Shown in pieces: positions 13,401-27,582 of a stretch of 64,000 nucleotides of DNA. The DNA is from Euonymus europaeus (taxonomy: Eukaryota > Streptophyta > Magnoliopsida > Celastrales > Celastraceae), in contig OY756971.1 of NCBI GenBank assembly GCA_963580455.1, positions 13,477,001 through 13,541,000 of the forward strand. The letters are read 5' to 3'. The position numbers and the translations under genes are program-made. The notes under the pieces were generated by a model. It ran no database searches, was not told the origin of the DNA, and saw nothing but the letters and a program-made list of their open reading frames with translations. Position 1 is the stretch's first letter, and every line of letters begins with the position of its first letter.

Positions 13401-16400
13401 TTGTCCATTTGTCATAGAAAGTTAGTGTTTTGCCATCAAAATAATCTAGGAAACTTATACTCATAAAATTTGACATAGAATAACAATAAAAAGTGTACAC
13501 CGAGCAACTTTGTTGGTTCGAAAATGATGAACTCTCTCTATGGAGGAGCTTTTAACGGTTTTGTCCATTTGTCATAGAAAGTTAGTGTTTATTAATCGAA
13601 ATAATCTAGGAAGCTTATACTCGTAAAATTTGACATAGAAGCACATTAAAAAGTGTACACCGAGCAACTTTCATGGTCCGAACTTGCTTAACTCTCTCTA
13701 TGGAGGAGCTTTTACCGGCTTTGTCCATTTGTCACAGAAAGTTAGTGTTTATTCATCGAAATAATGTAGGAAGCTTATACTCGTAAAATTTGATATAGGA
13801 GAACATTAAAAAGTGCACACGTGCAACTTTGATGGTCCGAAGTTTCTCAACTCTCTCTACGGAGGAGCTTTTAACGGTTTTGTCCATTTGTCATAGAAAG
13901 TTGGTGTTTTTGCTTCGAAATAATCTTGAAGCTTATACTCGTAAAATTTGACATAGAAGAACAATAAAATGTGTACACCGAGCAGCTCTCACAGTCCAAA
14001 GTTGCTCAACTCTCTCTATGGTGGAGCTTTTAACAATTTTGTGCATTTGTCATAGAAAGTCGGGGTTTTGTCATTGAAATAATCTAGGAAGCTTATACTC
14101 ATAAAATTTGACATAGAATAACAATAGAAAGTGTACACCGAGCAACTTTGTTGGTTCGAAGTTGATGAACTCTCTCTATGGAGGAGCTTTTAACGGTTTT
14201 GTCCATTTGTCATAGAAAGTTAGTGTTTATTCATCGAAATAATCTAGGAAGCTTATACTCGTAAAATTTGACATAGAAGCACATTAAAAAGTGTACACCG
14301 AGCAACTTTCATGGTCCGAACTTGCTTAACTCTCTCTATGGAGGAGCTTTTACCGGCTTTGTCCATTTGTCACAGAAAGTTAGTGTTTATTCATCGAAAT
14401 AATCCAGGAAGCTTATACTCGTAAAATTTGATATAGGAGAACATTAAAAAGTGTACACCGAGCAGCTCTGAGAGTCCAAAGTTGCTCAACTCTCTTTATG
14501 GTGGAGCTTTTAACAATTTTGTGCATATTTCATAGAAAGTCGGGGTTTTTTCATTGAAATAATCTAGGAAGCTTATACTCATAAAATTTGAAATAGAATA
14601 ACAATAAAAAGCGTACACCGAGCAACTTTGATGGTCCGAAGTTGCTCAACTCTCTCTATGGAGGATATTTTAACGGCTTTGTCCATTTGTCATAAAAAGT
14701 TAGTGTTTTGCCATCGAAATAATCAGAAAGCTTATACTCATAAAATTTAAAATAGAATAACAATAAAAAGCGTACACCGAGCAACTTTGATGGTCCGAAG
14801 TTGCTCAACTCTCTCTATGGACGATATTTTAACGGCTTTGTCCATTTGTCATAAAAAGTTAGTGTTTTGCCATCGAAATAATCTAGAAAGCTTATACTCA
14901 TAAAATTTTACATAGAATAACAATAAAAAGTGTACACCGAGCAACTTTGGTGCTTCGAAGTTGATCAACTCTCTCTATGGAGGAGCTTTTAACGGGTTTG
15001 TCCATTTGTCATAGAAAGTTAGTGTTTATTCATCGAAATAATCTAGGAAGCTTATACTCGTAAAATTTGTCGTAGAAGCACATTAAAAAGTGTACACCGA
15101 GCAACTTTGATGGTCCGAAGTTGCTCAACTCTCTCTACGGAGGAGCTTTTAACGGTTTTGTCCATTTGTCATAGAAAGTTGGTGTTTTTTGCTTCAAAAT
15201 AATCTTGAAGTTTATACTCGTAAAATTTGACATAGAAGAACAATAAAATGTGTACACCGAGTAGCTCTGACAGTCCAAAGTTGATCAACTCTCTCTATGG
15301 TGGAGCTTTTAACAATTTTGTGCAATTGCATAGAAAGTCGGGGTTTTGTTATTGAAATAAGCAAGGAAGCTTATACTCATAAAATTTGAAATAGGATAAA
15401 ATAAAAAGCGTACACCGAACAACTTTGGTGGTCCGAAGTTGGTCAACTCTCTCTATCGAAGATATTTTAACGGCTTTGTCCATTTGTCATAGAAAGTTAG
15501 TGTTTTGCCATCGAAATAATCTAGGAAGCTTATACTCATAAAATTTGACATAGAATAACAATAAAAAGTATACACCGAGCAACTTTGTTGATTCGAAGTT
15601 GATGAACTCTCTCTATGGAGGAGCTTTTAACGGTTTTGTCCATTCGTCATAGAAAGTTAGTGTTTATTAATCGAAATAATCTAGAAACCTTATACTCGTA
15701 AAATTTGACATAGAAGCACATTAAAAAGTGTACATCGAGCAACTTTGACGGTCCGAACTTCCTCAACTCTCTCTATGGAGGAGCTTTTAACGGCTTTGTC
15801 CGTTTGTCATAGAAAGTTAGTGTTTATTCATCGAAATAATCTAGGAAGCTTATACTCGTAAAATTTGACATAGAAGAACTTTAAAAAGTCTACATAATGA
15901 AAATTTGATGGTATGAAGTTGTTCAACTCTCTCTACGGAGGAGCTTTTAACGGTTTTGTCCATTTGTCATAGAAAGTTGGTGTTTTTTGCTTCGAAATAA
16001 TCTTGAAGTTTATACTCGTAAAATTTGACATAGAAGAACAATAAAATGTGTACACCGAGCAGCACTGAGAGTCCAAAGTTGCTCAACTCTCTCTATCGTG
16101 GAGCTTTTAACAATTTTGTGCATTTGTCATAGAAAGTCGGGGTTTTGTTATTGAAATAAGATAGGAAGCTTATACTCATAAAATTTGAAATAGGATAAAA
16201 TAAAAAGCGTAAACCTAGCAACTTTGATGGTCCGAAGTTGCTCAACTCTCTCTATGGAAGATATTTTAACGGCTTTGTCCATTTGTCATAGAAAGTTAGT
16301 GTTTTGCCATCGAAATAATCTAGGAAGCTTATACTCATGAATTTTGACATAGAATAACAATAAAAAGTGTACACCGAGCAACTTTGTTGGTTCAAAGTTG

Positions 16401-17310
16401 ATGAACTCTCTCTATGGAGGATCTTTTAACGGTTTTGTCCATTTGTCATAGAAAGTTAGTGTTTTGCCATCGAAATAATCTAGGAACCTTATACTCGTAA
16501 AATTTGACATAGAAGCACATTAAAAAGTGTACATCGAGCAACTTTGAAGGTCCGAACTTGCTCTACTCTCTCTATAGAGGAGCTTTTAACGACTTTGTCC
16601 ATTTGTCATAAAAAGTTAGTGTTTTGCCATCGAAATAATATAGAAAGCTTATACTCATAAACTTTGACATAGAATAACAATAAAAAGTGTACACCGAGCA
16701 TCTTTGGTCCTTCGAAGTTGATCAACTCTCTCTATGGAGGAGCTTTTAAAGGGTTTGTCCATTTGTCATAGAAAGTTAGTGTTTATTCATCGAAATAATC
16801 TAGGAAGCTTATACTCGTAAAATTTGACATAGAAGCACATTAAAAAGTGTAAACCGAGCAACTTTGATGGTCCGAAGTTGCTCAACTCTCTCTACGGAGG
16901 AGCTTTTAACGGTTTTGTCCATTTGTCATAGAAAGTTGATGTTTTTTGCTTCAAAACAATCTTGAAGTTTATACTCGTAAAATTTGACATAGAAGAACAA
17001 TAAAATGTGTACACCGAGCAGCTCTGACATTCCAAAGTTGCTCAACTCTCTCTATGGTGGAGCTTTTAACAATTTTGTGCATTTGCATAGAAAGTCGGGG
17101 TTTTGTTATTGAAATAAGCTAGGAAGCTTATACTCAAAAAATTTGAAGTAGGATAAAATAAAAAGCGTACACCGAGCAACTTTGATGGTCCGAAGTTGCT
17201 CAACTCTCTCTATGGAAGATATTTTAACGGCTTTGTCCATTTGTCATAGAAAGTTAGTGTTTTGCCATCGAAATAATCTAGGAAGCTTATACTCATACAA
17301 TTTGACATAG
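10440..17310. repeat. Large tandem duplication within the satellite, copy 2 (about 6.87 kb)
   Basis: This is the second copy of the 43-monomer block, directly adjacent to the first and in the same orientation. It shares the rare chimeric monomers and scattered private substitutions and differs by occasional point changes and 1-4 bp indels. Because 43 is not a multiple of five, the block includes units departing from the simple pentamer. Confidence 0.85.
11194..11522. repeat. Chimeric satellite monomers, duplicated copy
   Basis: This copy of the odd-spaced block at 4317-4642 has the same two internal junctions. It differs mainly by a few bases: copy 1 lacks part of the CTCTCTC tract near 4413. 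It marks the 6.9-kb duplication. Confidence 0.75.
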
Positions 17311-17999
17311 AATAACAATAAAAAGTGTACACCGAGCAACTTTGTTGGTTCGAAGTTGATGAACTCTCTCTATGGAGGAGCTTTTAACGGTTTTGTCCAT
17401 TCGTCATAGAAAGTTAGTGTTTATTCATCGAAATAATCTAGGAACCTTATACTCGTAAAATTTGACATAGAAGCACATTAAAAAGTGTACATCCAGCAAC
17501 TTTGACGGTCCGAACTTGCTCAACTCTCTCTATGGAGGAGCTTTTAACGGCTTTGTCCATTTGTCATAGAAAGTTAGTGTTTATTCATCGAAATAATCTA
17601 GGAAGCTTATACTTGTAAAATTTGACATAGACGAACTTTAAAAAGTCTACACCGTGCAACTTTGATGGTATGAAGTTGCTCAACTCTCTCTACGGAGGAG
17701 CTTTTAACGGTTTTTTCCATTTGTCATAGAAAGTTGGTATTTTTTGCTTCGAAATAGTCTTGAAGTTTATACTCGTAAAATTTGACATAGAAGAACAATA
17801 AAATGTGTACACCGAGCAGCACTGAGAGTCCAAAGTTGCTCAACTCTCTCTATGGTGGAGCTTTTAACAATTTTTGTGCATTTGTCATAGAAAGTCGCGG
17901 TTTTGTTATTGAAATAAGCTAGGAAGCTTATACTCATAAAATTTGAAATAGGATAAAATAAAAAGTGTACACCGAGCAACTTTGATGGTCCGAAGTTGC

Positions 18000-19470
18000 T
18001 CAACTCTCTCTATGGAAGATATTTTAATGGCTTTGTCCATTTGTCATAGAAAGTTAGTGTTTTGCCATCAAAATAATCTAGGAAGCTTATACTCATAAAA
18101 TTTGACCTAGAATAACAATAAAAAGTGTACACCGAACAACTTTGTTTGTTCGAAGTTGATGAACTCTCTCTATGGAGGAGCTTTTAACGGTTTTGTCCAT
18201 TTGTCATTGAAAGTTAGTGTTTATTCATCGAAATAATCTAGGAACTTTATACTCGTAAAATTTGACATAGAAGCACATTAAAAAGTGTACATCGAGCAAC
18301 TTTGACGGTCCCAACTTGCTCAACTCTCTCTATGGAGGAGCTTTTAATGGCTTCGTCCATTTGTCATAGAAAGTTAGTATTTATTCATCGAAATAATCTA
18401 GGAAGCTTATACTCATAAAATTTGACATAGAAGAACTTTAAAAAGTGTACACCATGAAACTTTGATGGTCCGAAGTTGCTCCACTCTCTCAACGGAGGAG
18501 CTTTTAACGGTTTTGTCCATTTGTCATAGAAAGTTGGTGTTTTTTGCTTCGAAATAATCTTAAAGCTTATAATCGTAAAATTTGACATAAAAGAACAATA
18601 AAATGTGTACACCGAGCAGCTCAGACAGTCCAAAGTTGCTCAACTCTCTCTATGGTGGAGCTTTTAACAATTTTGTGCATTTGTCATTGAAAGTCGGGGT
18701 TTTGTCATTGAAATAATCTAGGAAGCTTATGCTCGTAAAATTTGACATATACTAACAATAAAAAGTGTACACCGAGCAACTTTGATGGTCCGAAGTTGCT
18801 CAACTCTCTCTATGGAAGATATTTTAACGGCTTTGTCGATTTGTCAATGAAAGTTAGTGTTTTGCCATCGAAATAATCTAGGAAGCTTAGACTCATAAAA
18901 TTTTACATACACTAACAATAAAAAGTGTACACCGAGCAACTTTGGTGGTTCGAAATTGATCAACTATCTCTATGGAGGAGCTTTTAACGGTTTTGTCCAT
19001 TTGTCATAGAAAGTTAGTATTTATTCATCGAAATAATCTAGGAAGCTTATACTCGTAAAATTTGACATAGAAGCACATTAAAAAGTGTACATCGAGCAAC
19101 TTTGATAGTCCGAACTTGCTGAACTTTCTCTATGAAGGAGCTTTTAACGGCTTTGTCAATTTGTCATAGAAAGTTAGTGTTTGTTCATCGAAATAATCTA
19201 GGAAGCTTATACTCATAAAATTTGACATAGAAGAACTTTAAAAAGTGTACACCACGCAACTTTGATGGTCTGAAGTTGCTCAACTCTCTCTACGGAGGAG
19301 CTTTTATTGGTTTTGTCCATTTGTCATAGAAAGTTAGTGTTTTTTGCTTCGAAATAATCTTGAAGTTTATACTCGTAAAATTTGACATAGAAGAACAATT
19401 AAATGTGTACACCGAGCAGCTCTGAGAGTCCAAAGTTGCTCAACTCTCTTTATGGTGGAGCTTTTAACAA
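18000..19470. repeat. Dispersed duplication within the satellite, copy 1
   Basis: A run of about nine monomers shares private variants with 27583-29050 at an offset of about 9,583 bp. Examples are TTATGCTCGTAAAATTTG (near 18728 and 28311), ACATATACTAACAATA, and GATTTGTCAATGAAAG. This is a longer-range duplication than the adjacent tandem blocks. Confidence 0.7.
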
Positions 19471-21549
19471 TTTTGTGCATTTGTCATAGAAAGTCGGGGT
19501 TTTGTCATTGAAAAAATCTAGGAAGCTTATACTCATAAAATTTGAAATAGGATAAAATAAAAAGCGTACACCTAGCAACTTTGATGGTCCGAAGTTGCTC
19601 AACTCTCTCTATGGAGGATCTTTTAACGGTTTTGTCCATTTGTCATAGAAAGTTAGTGTTTTGCCATCGAAATAATCTAGGAACCTTATACTCGTAAAAT
19701 TTGACATAGAAGCACATTAAAAAGTGTACATCGAGCAACTTTGACGGTCCGAACTTGCTCTACTCTCTCTATGGAGGAGCTTTTAATGGCTTCGTCCATT
19801 TGTCATAGAAAGTTAGTGTTTATTCATCGAAATAATCTAGGAACCTTATACTCGTAAAATTTGACATAGAAGCACATTAAAAAGTGTACATCGAGCAACT
19901 TTGACGGTCCGAACTTGCTCTACTCTCTCTATGGAGGAGCTTTTAACGGCTTTGTCCATTTGTCATAGAAAGTTAGTGTTTATTCATCGAAATAATCTAG
20001 GAAGCTTATACTCGTAAAATATGACATAGAAGAACTTTAAAAAGTCTACATAATGAAACTTTGATGGTATGAAGTTGCTCAACTCTCTCTACGGAGGAGC
20101 TTTTAACGGTTTTGTCCATTTGGCATAGAAAGTTGGTGTTTTTTGCTTCGAAATAATCTTGAAGTTTATACTCGTAAAATTTGACATAGAAGAACAATAA
20201 AATGTGTACACCGAGCAGCACTGAGAGTCCAAAGTTGCTCAACTCTCTCTATCGTGGAGCTTTTAACAATTTTGTGCATTTGTCATAGAAAGTCGGGGTT
20301 TTGTTATTGAAATAAGCTAGGAAGCTTATACTCATAAAATTTGAAATAGGATAAAATAAAAAGCGTACACCTAGCAACTTTGATGGTCCGAAGTTGCTCA
20401 ACTCTCTCTATGGAAGATATTTTAACGGCTTTGTCCATTTGTCATAGAAAGTTAGTGTTTTGCCATCGAAATAATCTAGGAAGCTTATACTCATAAATTT
20501 TGACATAGAATAACAATAAAAAGTGTACACCGAGCAACTTTGTTGGTTCAAAGTTGATGAACTCTCTCTATGGAGGATCTTTTAACGGTTTTGTCCATTT
20601 GTCATAGAAAGTTAGTGTTTTGCCATCGAAATAATCTAGGAACCTTATACTCGTAAAATTTGACATAGAAGCACATTAAAAAGTGTACATCGAGCAACTT
20701 TGACGGTCCGAACTTGCTCTACTCTCTCTATGGAGGAGATTTTAACGACTTTGTCCATTTGTCATAAAAAGTTAGTGTTTTGCCATCGAAATAATATAGA
20801 AAGCTTATACTCATAAACTTTGACATAGAATAACAATAAAAAGTGTACACCGAGCATCTTTGGTCCTTCGAAGTTGATCAACTCTCTCTATGGAGGAGCT
20901 TTTAAAGGGTTTGTCCATTTGTCATAGAAAGTTAATGTTTATTCATCGAAATAATCTAGGAAGCTTATACTCGTAAAATTTGACATAGAAGCACATTAAA
21001 AAGTGTACACCGAGCAACTTTGATGGTCCGAAGTTGCTCAACTCTCTCTACGGAGGAGCTTTTAACGGTTTTGTCCATTTGTCATAGAAAGTTGGTGTTT
21101 TTTGCTTCAAAATAATCTTGAAGTTTATACTCGTAAAATTTGACATAGAAGAACAATAAAATGTGTACACCGAGCAGCTCTGACATTCCAAAGTTGCTCA
21201 ACTCTCTCTATGGTGGAGCTTTTAACAATTTTGTGCATTTGCATAGAAAGTCGGGGTTTTGTTACTGAAATAAGCTAGGAAGCTTATACTCAAAAAATTT
21301 GAAATAGGATAAAATAAAAAGCGTACACCGAGCAACTTTGATGGTCCGAAGTTGCTCAACTCTCTCTATGGAAGATATTTTAACGGCTTTGTCCATTTGT
21401 CATAGAAAGTTAGTGTTTTGCCATCGAAATAATCTAGGAAGCTTATACTCATACAATTTGACATAGAATAACAATAAAAAGTGTACACCGAGCAACTTTG
21501 TTGGTTCGAAGTTGATGAACTCTCTCTATGGAGGAGCTTTTAACGGTTT

Positions 21550-23945
21550 TGTCCATTTGTCAGAGAAAGTTAGTGTTTATTCATCGAAATAATCTAGGAA
21601 CCTTATACTCGTAAAATTTGACATAGAAGCACATTAAAAAGTGTACATCGAGCAACTTTGAAGGTCCGAACTTGCTCAACTCTCTCTATGGAGGAGCTTT
21701 TAACGGCTTTGTCCATTTGTCATAGAAAGTTAGTGTTTATTCATCGAAATAATCTAGGAAGCTTATACTCGTAAAATTTGACATAGACGAACTTTAAAAA
21801 GTCTACACCATGCAACTTTGATGGTCTGAAGTTGCTCAACTCTCTCTACGGAGGAGCTTTTAAAGGTTTTGTCCATTTGTCATAGAAACTTGGTGTTTTT
21901 TGCTTTGTAATAATCTTGAGGCTTATACTCATAAAATTTGACATAGAAGAACAATAAAATGTGTAAACCGAGCAGCACTGAGAGTCCAAAGTTGCTCAAC
22001 TCTCTCTATGGTGGAGCTTTTAGCAATTTTTGTGCATTTGTCATAGAAAGTCGCGGTTTTGTTATTGAAATAAGCTAGGAAGCTTATACTCATAAAATTT
22101 GAAATAGGATAAAATAAAAAGTGTACACCGAGCAACTTTGATGGTCCGAAGTTGCTCAACTCTCTCTATGGAAGATATTTTAATGGCTTTGTCCATTTGT
22201 CATAGAAGTTTGTGTTTTGCCATCAAAATAATCTAGGAAGCTTATACTCATAAATTTTGACATAGAATAACAATAAAAAGTGTACACCGAGCAACTTTGT
22301 TGGTTCAAAGTTGATGAACTCTCTCTATGGAGGATCTTTTAACGGTTTTGTCCATTTGTCATAGAAAGTTAGTGTTTTGCCATCGAAATAATCTAGGAAC
22401 CTTATACTCGTAAAATTTGACATAGAAGCACATTAAAAAGTGTACATCGAGCAACTTTGACGGTCCGAACTTGCTCTACTCTCTCTATGGAGGAGCTTTT
22501 AATGGCTTCGTCCATTTGTCATAGAAAGTTAGTGTTTATTCATCGAAATAATCTAGGAACCTTATACTCGTAAAATTTGACATAGAAGCACATTAAAAAG
22601 TGTACATCGAGCAACTTTGACGGTCCGAACTTGCTCTACTCTCTCTATGGAGGAGCTTTTAATGGCTTCGTCCATTTGTCATAGAAAGTTAGTGTTTATT
22701 CATCGAAATAATCTAGGAACCTTATACTCGTAAAATTTGGCATAGAAGAACAATAAAATGTGTACACCGAGCAGCTCTGACATTCCAAAGTTGCTCAACT
22801 CTCTCTATGGTGGAGCTTTTAACAATTTTGTGCATTTGCATAGAAAGTCGGGGTTTTGTTATTGAAATAAGCTAGGAAGCTTATACTCAAAAAATTTGAA
22901 ATAGGATAAAATAAAAAGCTTACACCGAGCAACTTTGATGGTCCGAAGTTGCTCAACTCTCTCTATGGAAGATATTTTAACGACTTTGTCCATTTGTCAT
23001 AGAAAGTTAGTGTTTTGCCATCGAAATAATCTAGGAAGCTTATACTCAAACAATTTGACATAGAATAACAATAAAAAGTGTACACCGAGCAACTTTGTTG
23101 GTTCGAAGTTGATGAACTCTCTCTATGGAGGAGCTTTTAACGGTTTTGTCCATTTGTCATAGAAAGTTAGTTTTTATTCATCGAAATAATCTAGGAACCT
23201 TATACTCGTAAAATTTGACATAGAAGCACATTAAAAAGTGTACATCGAGCAACTTTGACGGTCCGAACTTGCTCAACTCTCTCTATGGAGGAGCTTTTAA
23301 CGGCTTTGTCCATTTGTCATAGAAAGTTAGTGTTTATTCATCGAAATAATCTAGGAAGCTTATACTCGTAAAATTTGACATAGACGAACTTTAAAAAGTC
23401 TACACCATGCAACTTTGATGGTCTGAAGTTGCTCAACTCTCTCTACGGAGGAGCTTTTAAAGGTTTTGTCCATTTGTCATAGAAACTTGGTGTTTTTTGC
23501 TTTGTAATAATCTTGAGGCTTATACTCATAAAATTTGACATAGAAGAACAATAAAATGTGTAAACCGAGCAGCACTGAGAGTCCAAAGTTGCTCAACTCT
23601 CTCTATGGTGGAGCTTTTACCAATTTTTGTGCATTTGTCATAGAAAGTCGCGGTTTTGTTATTGAAATAAGCTAGGAAGCTTATACTCATAAAATTTAAA
23701 ATAGGATAAAATAAAAAGTGTACACCGAGCAACTTTGATGGTCCGAAGTTGCTCAACTCTCTCTATGGAAGATATTTTAATGGCTTTGTCCATTTGTCAT
23801 AGAAGTTAGTGTTTTGCCATCAAAATAATCTAGGAAGCTTATACTCATAAATTTTGACATAGAATAACAATAAAAAGTGTACACCGAGCAACTTTGTTGG
23901 TTCAAAGTTGATGAACTCTCTCTATGGAGGATCTTTTAACGGTTT
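21550..23945. repeat. 2,396-bp tandem duplication (15 monomers), copy 1
   Basis: The block repeats directly at an offset of exactly 2,396 bp: GTCAGAGAAAG at about 21559 and 23955, and CATAGAAGTTTGTG at about 22201 and 24597. It also contains sub-blocks repeated at offsets of about 799 and 1,597 bp, which are five and ten monomers. This shows expansion in multiples of the pentamer. Confidence 0.85.
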
Positions 23946-26341
23946 TGTCCATTTGTCAGAGAAAGTTAGTGTTTATTCATCGAAATAATCTAGGAACCTT
24001 ATACTCGTAAAATTTGACATAGAAGCACATTAAAAAGTGTACATCGAGCAACTTTGACGGTCCGAACTTGCTCAACTCTCTCTATGGAGGAGCTTTTAAC
24101 GGCTTTGTCCATTTGTCATAGAAAGTTAGTGTTTATTCATCGAAATAATCTAGGAAGCTTATACTCGTAAAATTTGACATAGACGAACTTTAAAAAGTCT
24201 ACACCATGCAACTTTGATGGTCTGAAGTTGCTCAACTCTCTCTACGGAGGAGCTTTTAAAGGTTTTGTCCATTTGTCATAGAAACTTGGTGTTTTTTGCT
24301 TTGTAATAATCTTGAGGCTTATACTCATAAAATTTGACATAGAAGAACAATAAAATGTGTAAACCGAGCAGCACTGAGAGTCCAAAGTTGCTCAACTCTC
24401 TCTATGGTGGAGCTTTTAGCAATTTTTGTGCATTTGTCATAGAAAGTCGCGGTTTTGTTATTGAAATAAGCTAGGAAGCTTATACTCATAAAATTTGAAA
24501 TAGGATAAAATAAAAAGTGTACACCGAGCAACTTTGATGGTCCGAAGTTGCTCAACTCTCTCTATGGAAGATATTTTAATGGCTTTGTCCATTTGTCATA
24601 GAAGTTTGTGTTTTGCCATCAAAATAATCTAGGAAGCTTATACTCATAAATTTTGACATAGAATAACAATAAAAAGTGTACACCGAGCAACTTTGTTGGT
24701 TCAAAGTTGATGAACTCTCTCTATGGAGGATCTTTTAACGGTTTTGTCCATTTGTCATAGAAAGTTAGTGTTTTGCCATCGAAATAATCTAGGAACCTTA
24801 TACTCGTAAAATTTGACATAGAAGCACATTAAAAAGTGTACATCGAGCAACTTTGACGGTCCGAACTTGCTCTACTCTCTCTATGGAGGAGCTTTTAATG
24901 GCTTCGTCCATTTGTCATAGAAAGTTAGTGTTTATTCATCGAAATAATCTAGGAACCTTATACTCGTAAAATTTGACATAGAAGCACATTAAAAAGTGTA
25001 CATCGAGCAACTTTGACGGTCCGAACTTGCTCTACTCTCTCTATGGAGGAGCTTTTAATGGCTTCGTCCATTTGTCATAGAAAGTTAGTGTTTATTCATC
25101 GAAATAATCTAGGAACCTTATACTCGTAAAATTTGACATAGAAGAACAATAAAATGTGTACACCGAGCAGCTCTGACATTCCAAAGTTGCTCAACTCTCT
25201 CTATGGTGGAGCTTTTAACAATTTTGTGCATTTGCATAGAAAGTCGGGGTTTTGTTATTGAAATAAGCTAGGAAGCTTATACTCAAAAAATTTGAAATAG
25301 GATAAAATAAAAAGCTTACACCGAGCAACTTTGATGGTCCGAAGTTGCTCAACTCTCTCTATGGAAGATATTTTAACGACTTTGTCCATTTGTCATAGAA
25401 AGTTAGTGTTTTGCCATCGAAATAATCTAGGAAGCTTATACTCAAACAATTTGACATAGAATAACAATAAAAAGTGTACACCGAGCAACTTTGTTGGTTC
25501 GAAGTTGATGAACTCTCTCTATGGAGGAGCTTTTAACGGTTTTGTCCATTTGTCATAGAAAGTTAGTTTTTATTCATCGAAATAATCTAGGAACCTTATA
25601 CTCGTAAAATTTGACATAGAAGCACATTAAAAAGTGTACATCGAGCAACTTTGACGGTCCGAACTTGCTCAACTCTCTCTATGGAGGAGCTTTTAACGGC
25701 TTTGTCCATTTGTCATAGAAAGTTAGTGTTTATTCATCGAAATAATCTAGGAAGCTTATACTCGTAAAATTTGACATAGACGAACTTTAAAAAGTCTACA
25801 CCATGCAACTTTGATGGTCTGAAGTTGCTCAACTCTCTCTACGGAGGAGCTTTTAAAGGTTTTGTCCATTTGTCATAGAAACTTGGTGTTTTTTGCTTTG
25901 TAATAATCTTGAGGCTTATACTCATAAAATTTGACATAGAAGAACAATAAAATGTGTAAACCGAGCAGCACTGAGAGTCCAAAGTTGCTCAACTCTCTCT
26001 ATGGTGGAGCTTTTAACAATTTTTGTGCATTTGTCATAGAAAGTCGCGGTTTTGTTATTGAAATAAGCTAGGAAGCTTATACTCATAAAATTTAAAATAG
26101 GATAAAATAAAAAGTGTACACCGAGCAACTTTGATGGTCCGAAGTTGCTCAACTCTCTCTATGGAAGATATTTTAATGGCTTTGTCCATTTGTCATAGAA
26201 GTTAGTGTTTTGCCGTCAAAATAATCTAGGAAGCTTATACTCATAAATTTTGACATAGAATAACAATAAAAAGTGTACACCGAGCAACTTTGTTGGTTCA
26301 AAGTTGATGAACTCTCTCTATGGAGGATCTTTTAACGGTTT
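23946..26341. repeat. 2,396-bp tandem duplication (15 monomers), copy 2
   Basis: This is the near-identical second copy of the 15-monomer block. Beyond its end, at 26342 to about 26750, the sequence again resembles an internal part of the block at an offset of about 1,597 bp, so a third, partial round of expansion is likely. Confidence 0.85.
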
Positions 26342-27582
26342 TGTCCATTTGTCATAGAAAGTCAGTGTTTTGCCATCGAAATAATCTAGGAACCTTATAC
26401 TCGTAAAATTTGACATAGAAGCACATTAAAAAGTGTACATCGAGCAACTTTGACGGTCCGAACTTGCTCTACTCTCTCTATGGAGGAGCTTTTAATGGCT
26501 TCGTCCATTTGTCATAGAAAGTTAGTGTTTATTCATCGAAATAATCTAGGAACCTTATACTCGTAAAATTTGACATAGAAGCACATTAAAAAGTGTACAT
26601 CGAGCAACTTTGACGGTCCGAACTTGCTCTACTCTCTCTATGGAGGAGCTTTTAATGGCTTCGTCCATTTGTCATAGAAAGTTAGTGTTTATTCATCGAA
26701 ATAATCTAGGAACCTTATACTCGTAAAATTTGACATAGAAGAACAATAAAATGTGTACACCGAGCAGCTCTGACATTCCAAAGTTGCTCAACTCTCTCTA
26801 TGGTGGAGCTTTTAACAATTTTGTGCATTTGCATAGAAAGTCGGGGTTTTGTTATTGAAATAAGCTAGGAAGCTTATACTCAAAAATTTTGAAATAGGAT
26901 AAAATAAAAAGCGTACACCGAGCAACTTTGACGGTCCGAAGTTGCTCAACTCTCTCTATGGAAGATATTTTAACGGCTTTGTCCATTTGTCATAGAAAGT
27001 TAGTGTTTTGCCATCGAAATAATCTAGGAAGCTTATACTCATACAATTTGACATAGAATAACAATAAAAAGTGTACACCGAGCAACTTTGTTGGTTCGAA
27101 GTTGATGAACTCTCTCTATGGAGGAGCTTTTAACGGTTTTGTCCATTTGTCATAGAAAGTTAGTGTTTATTCATCGAAATAATCTAGGAAGCTTATACTC
27201 GTAAAATTTGACATAGACAAACTTTAAAAAGTCTACACCATGCAACTTTGATGGTCTGAAGTTGCTCAACTCTCTATACGGAGGAGCTTTTAAAGGTTTT
27301 GTCCATTTGTCATAGAAACTTGGTGTTTTTTGCTTTGTAATAATCTTGAGGCTTATACTCATAAAATTTGACATAGAAGAACAATAAAATGTGTAAACCG
27401 AGCAGCACTGAGAGTCCAAAGTTGCTCAACTCTCTCTATGGTGGAGCTTTTAACAATTTTGTGCATTTGCATAGAAAGTCGGGGTTTTGTTATTGAAATA
27501 AGCTAGGAAGCTTATACTCAAAAAATTTGAAATAGGATAAAATAAAAAGCGTATACCGAGCAACTTTGATGGTCCGAAGTTG

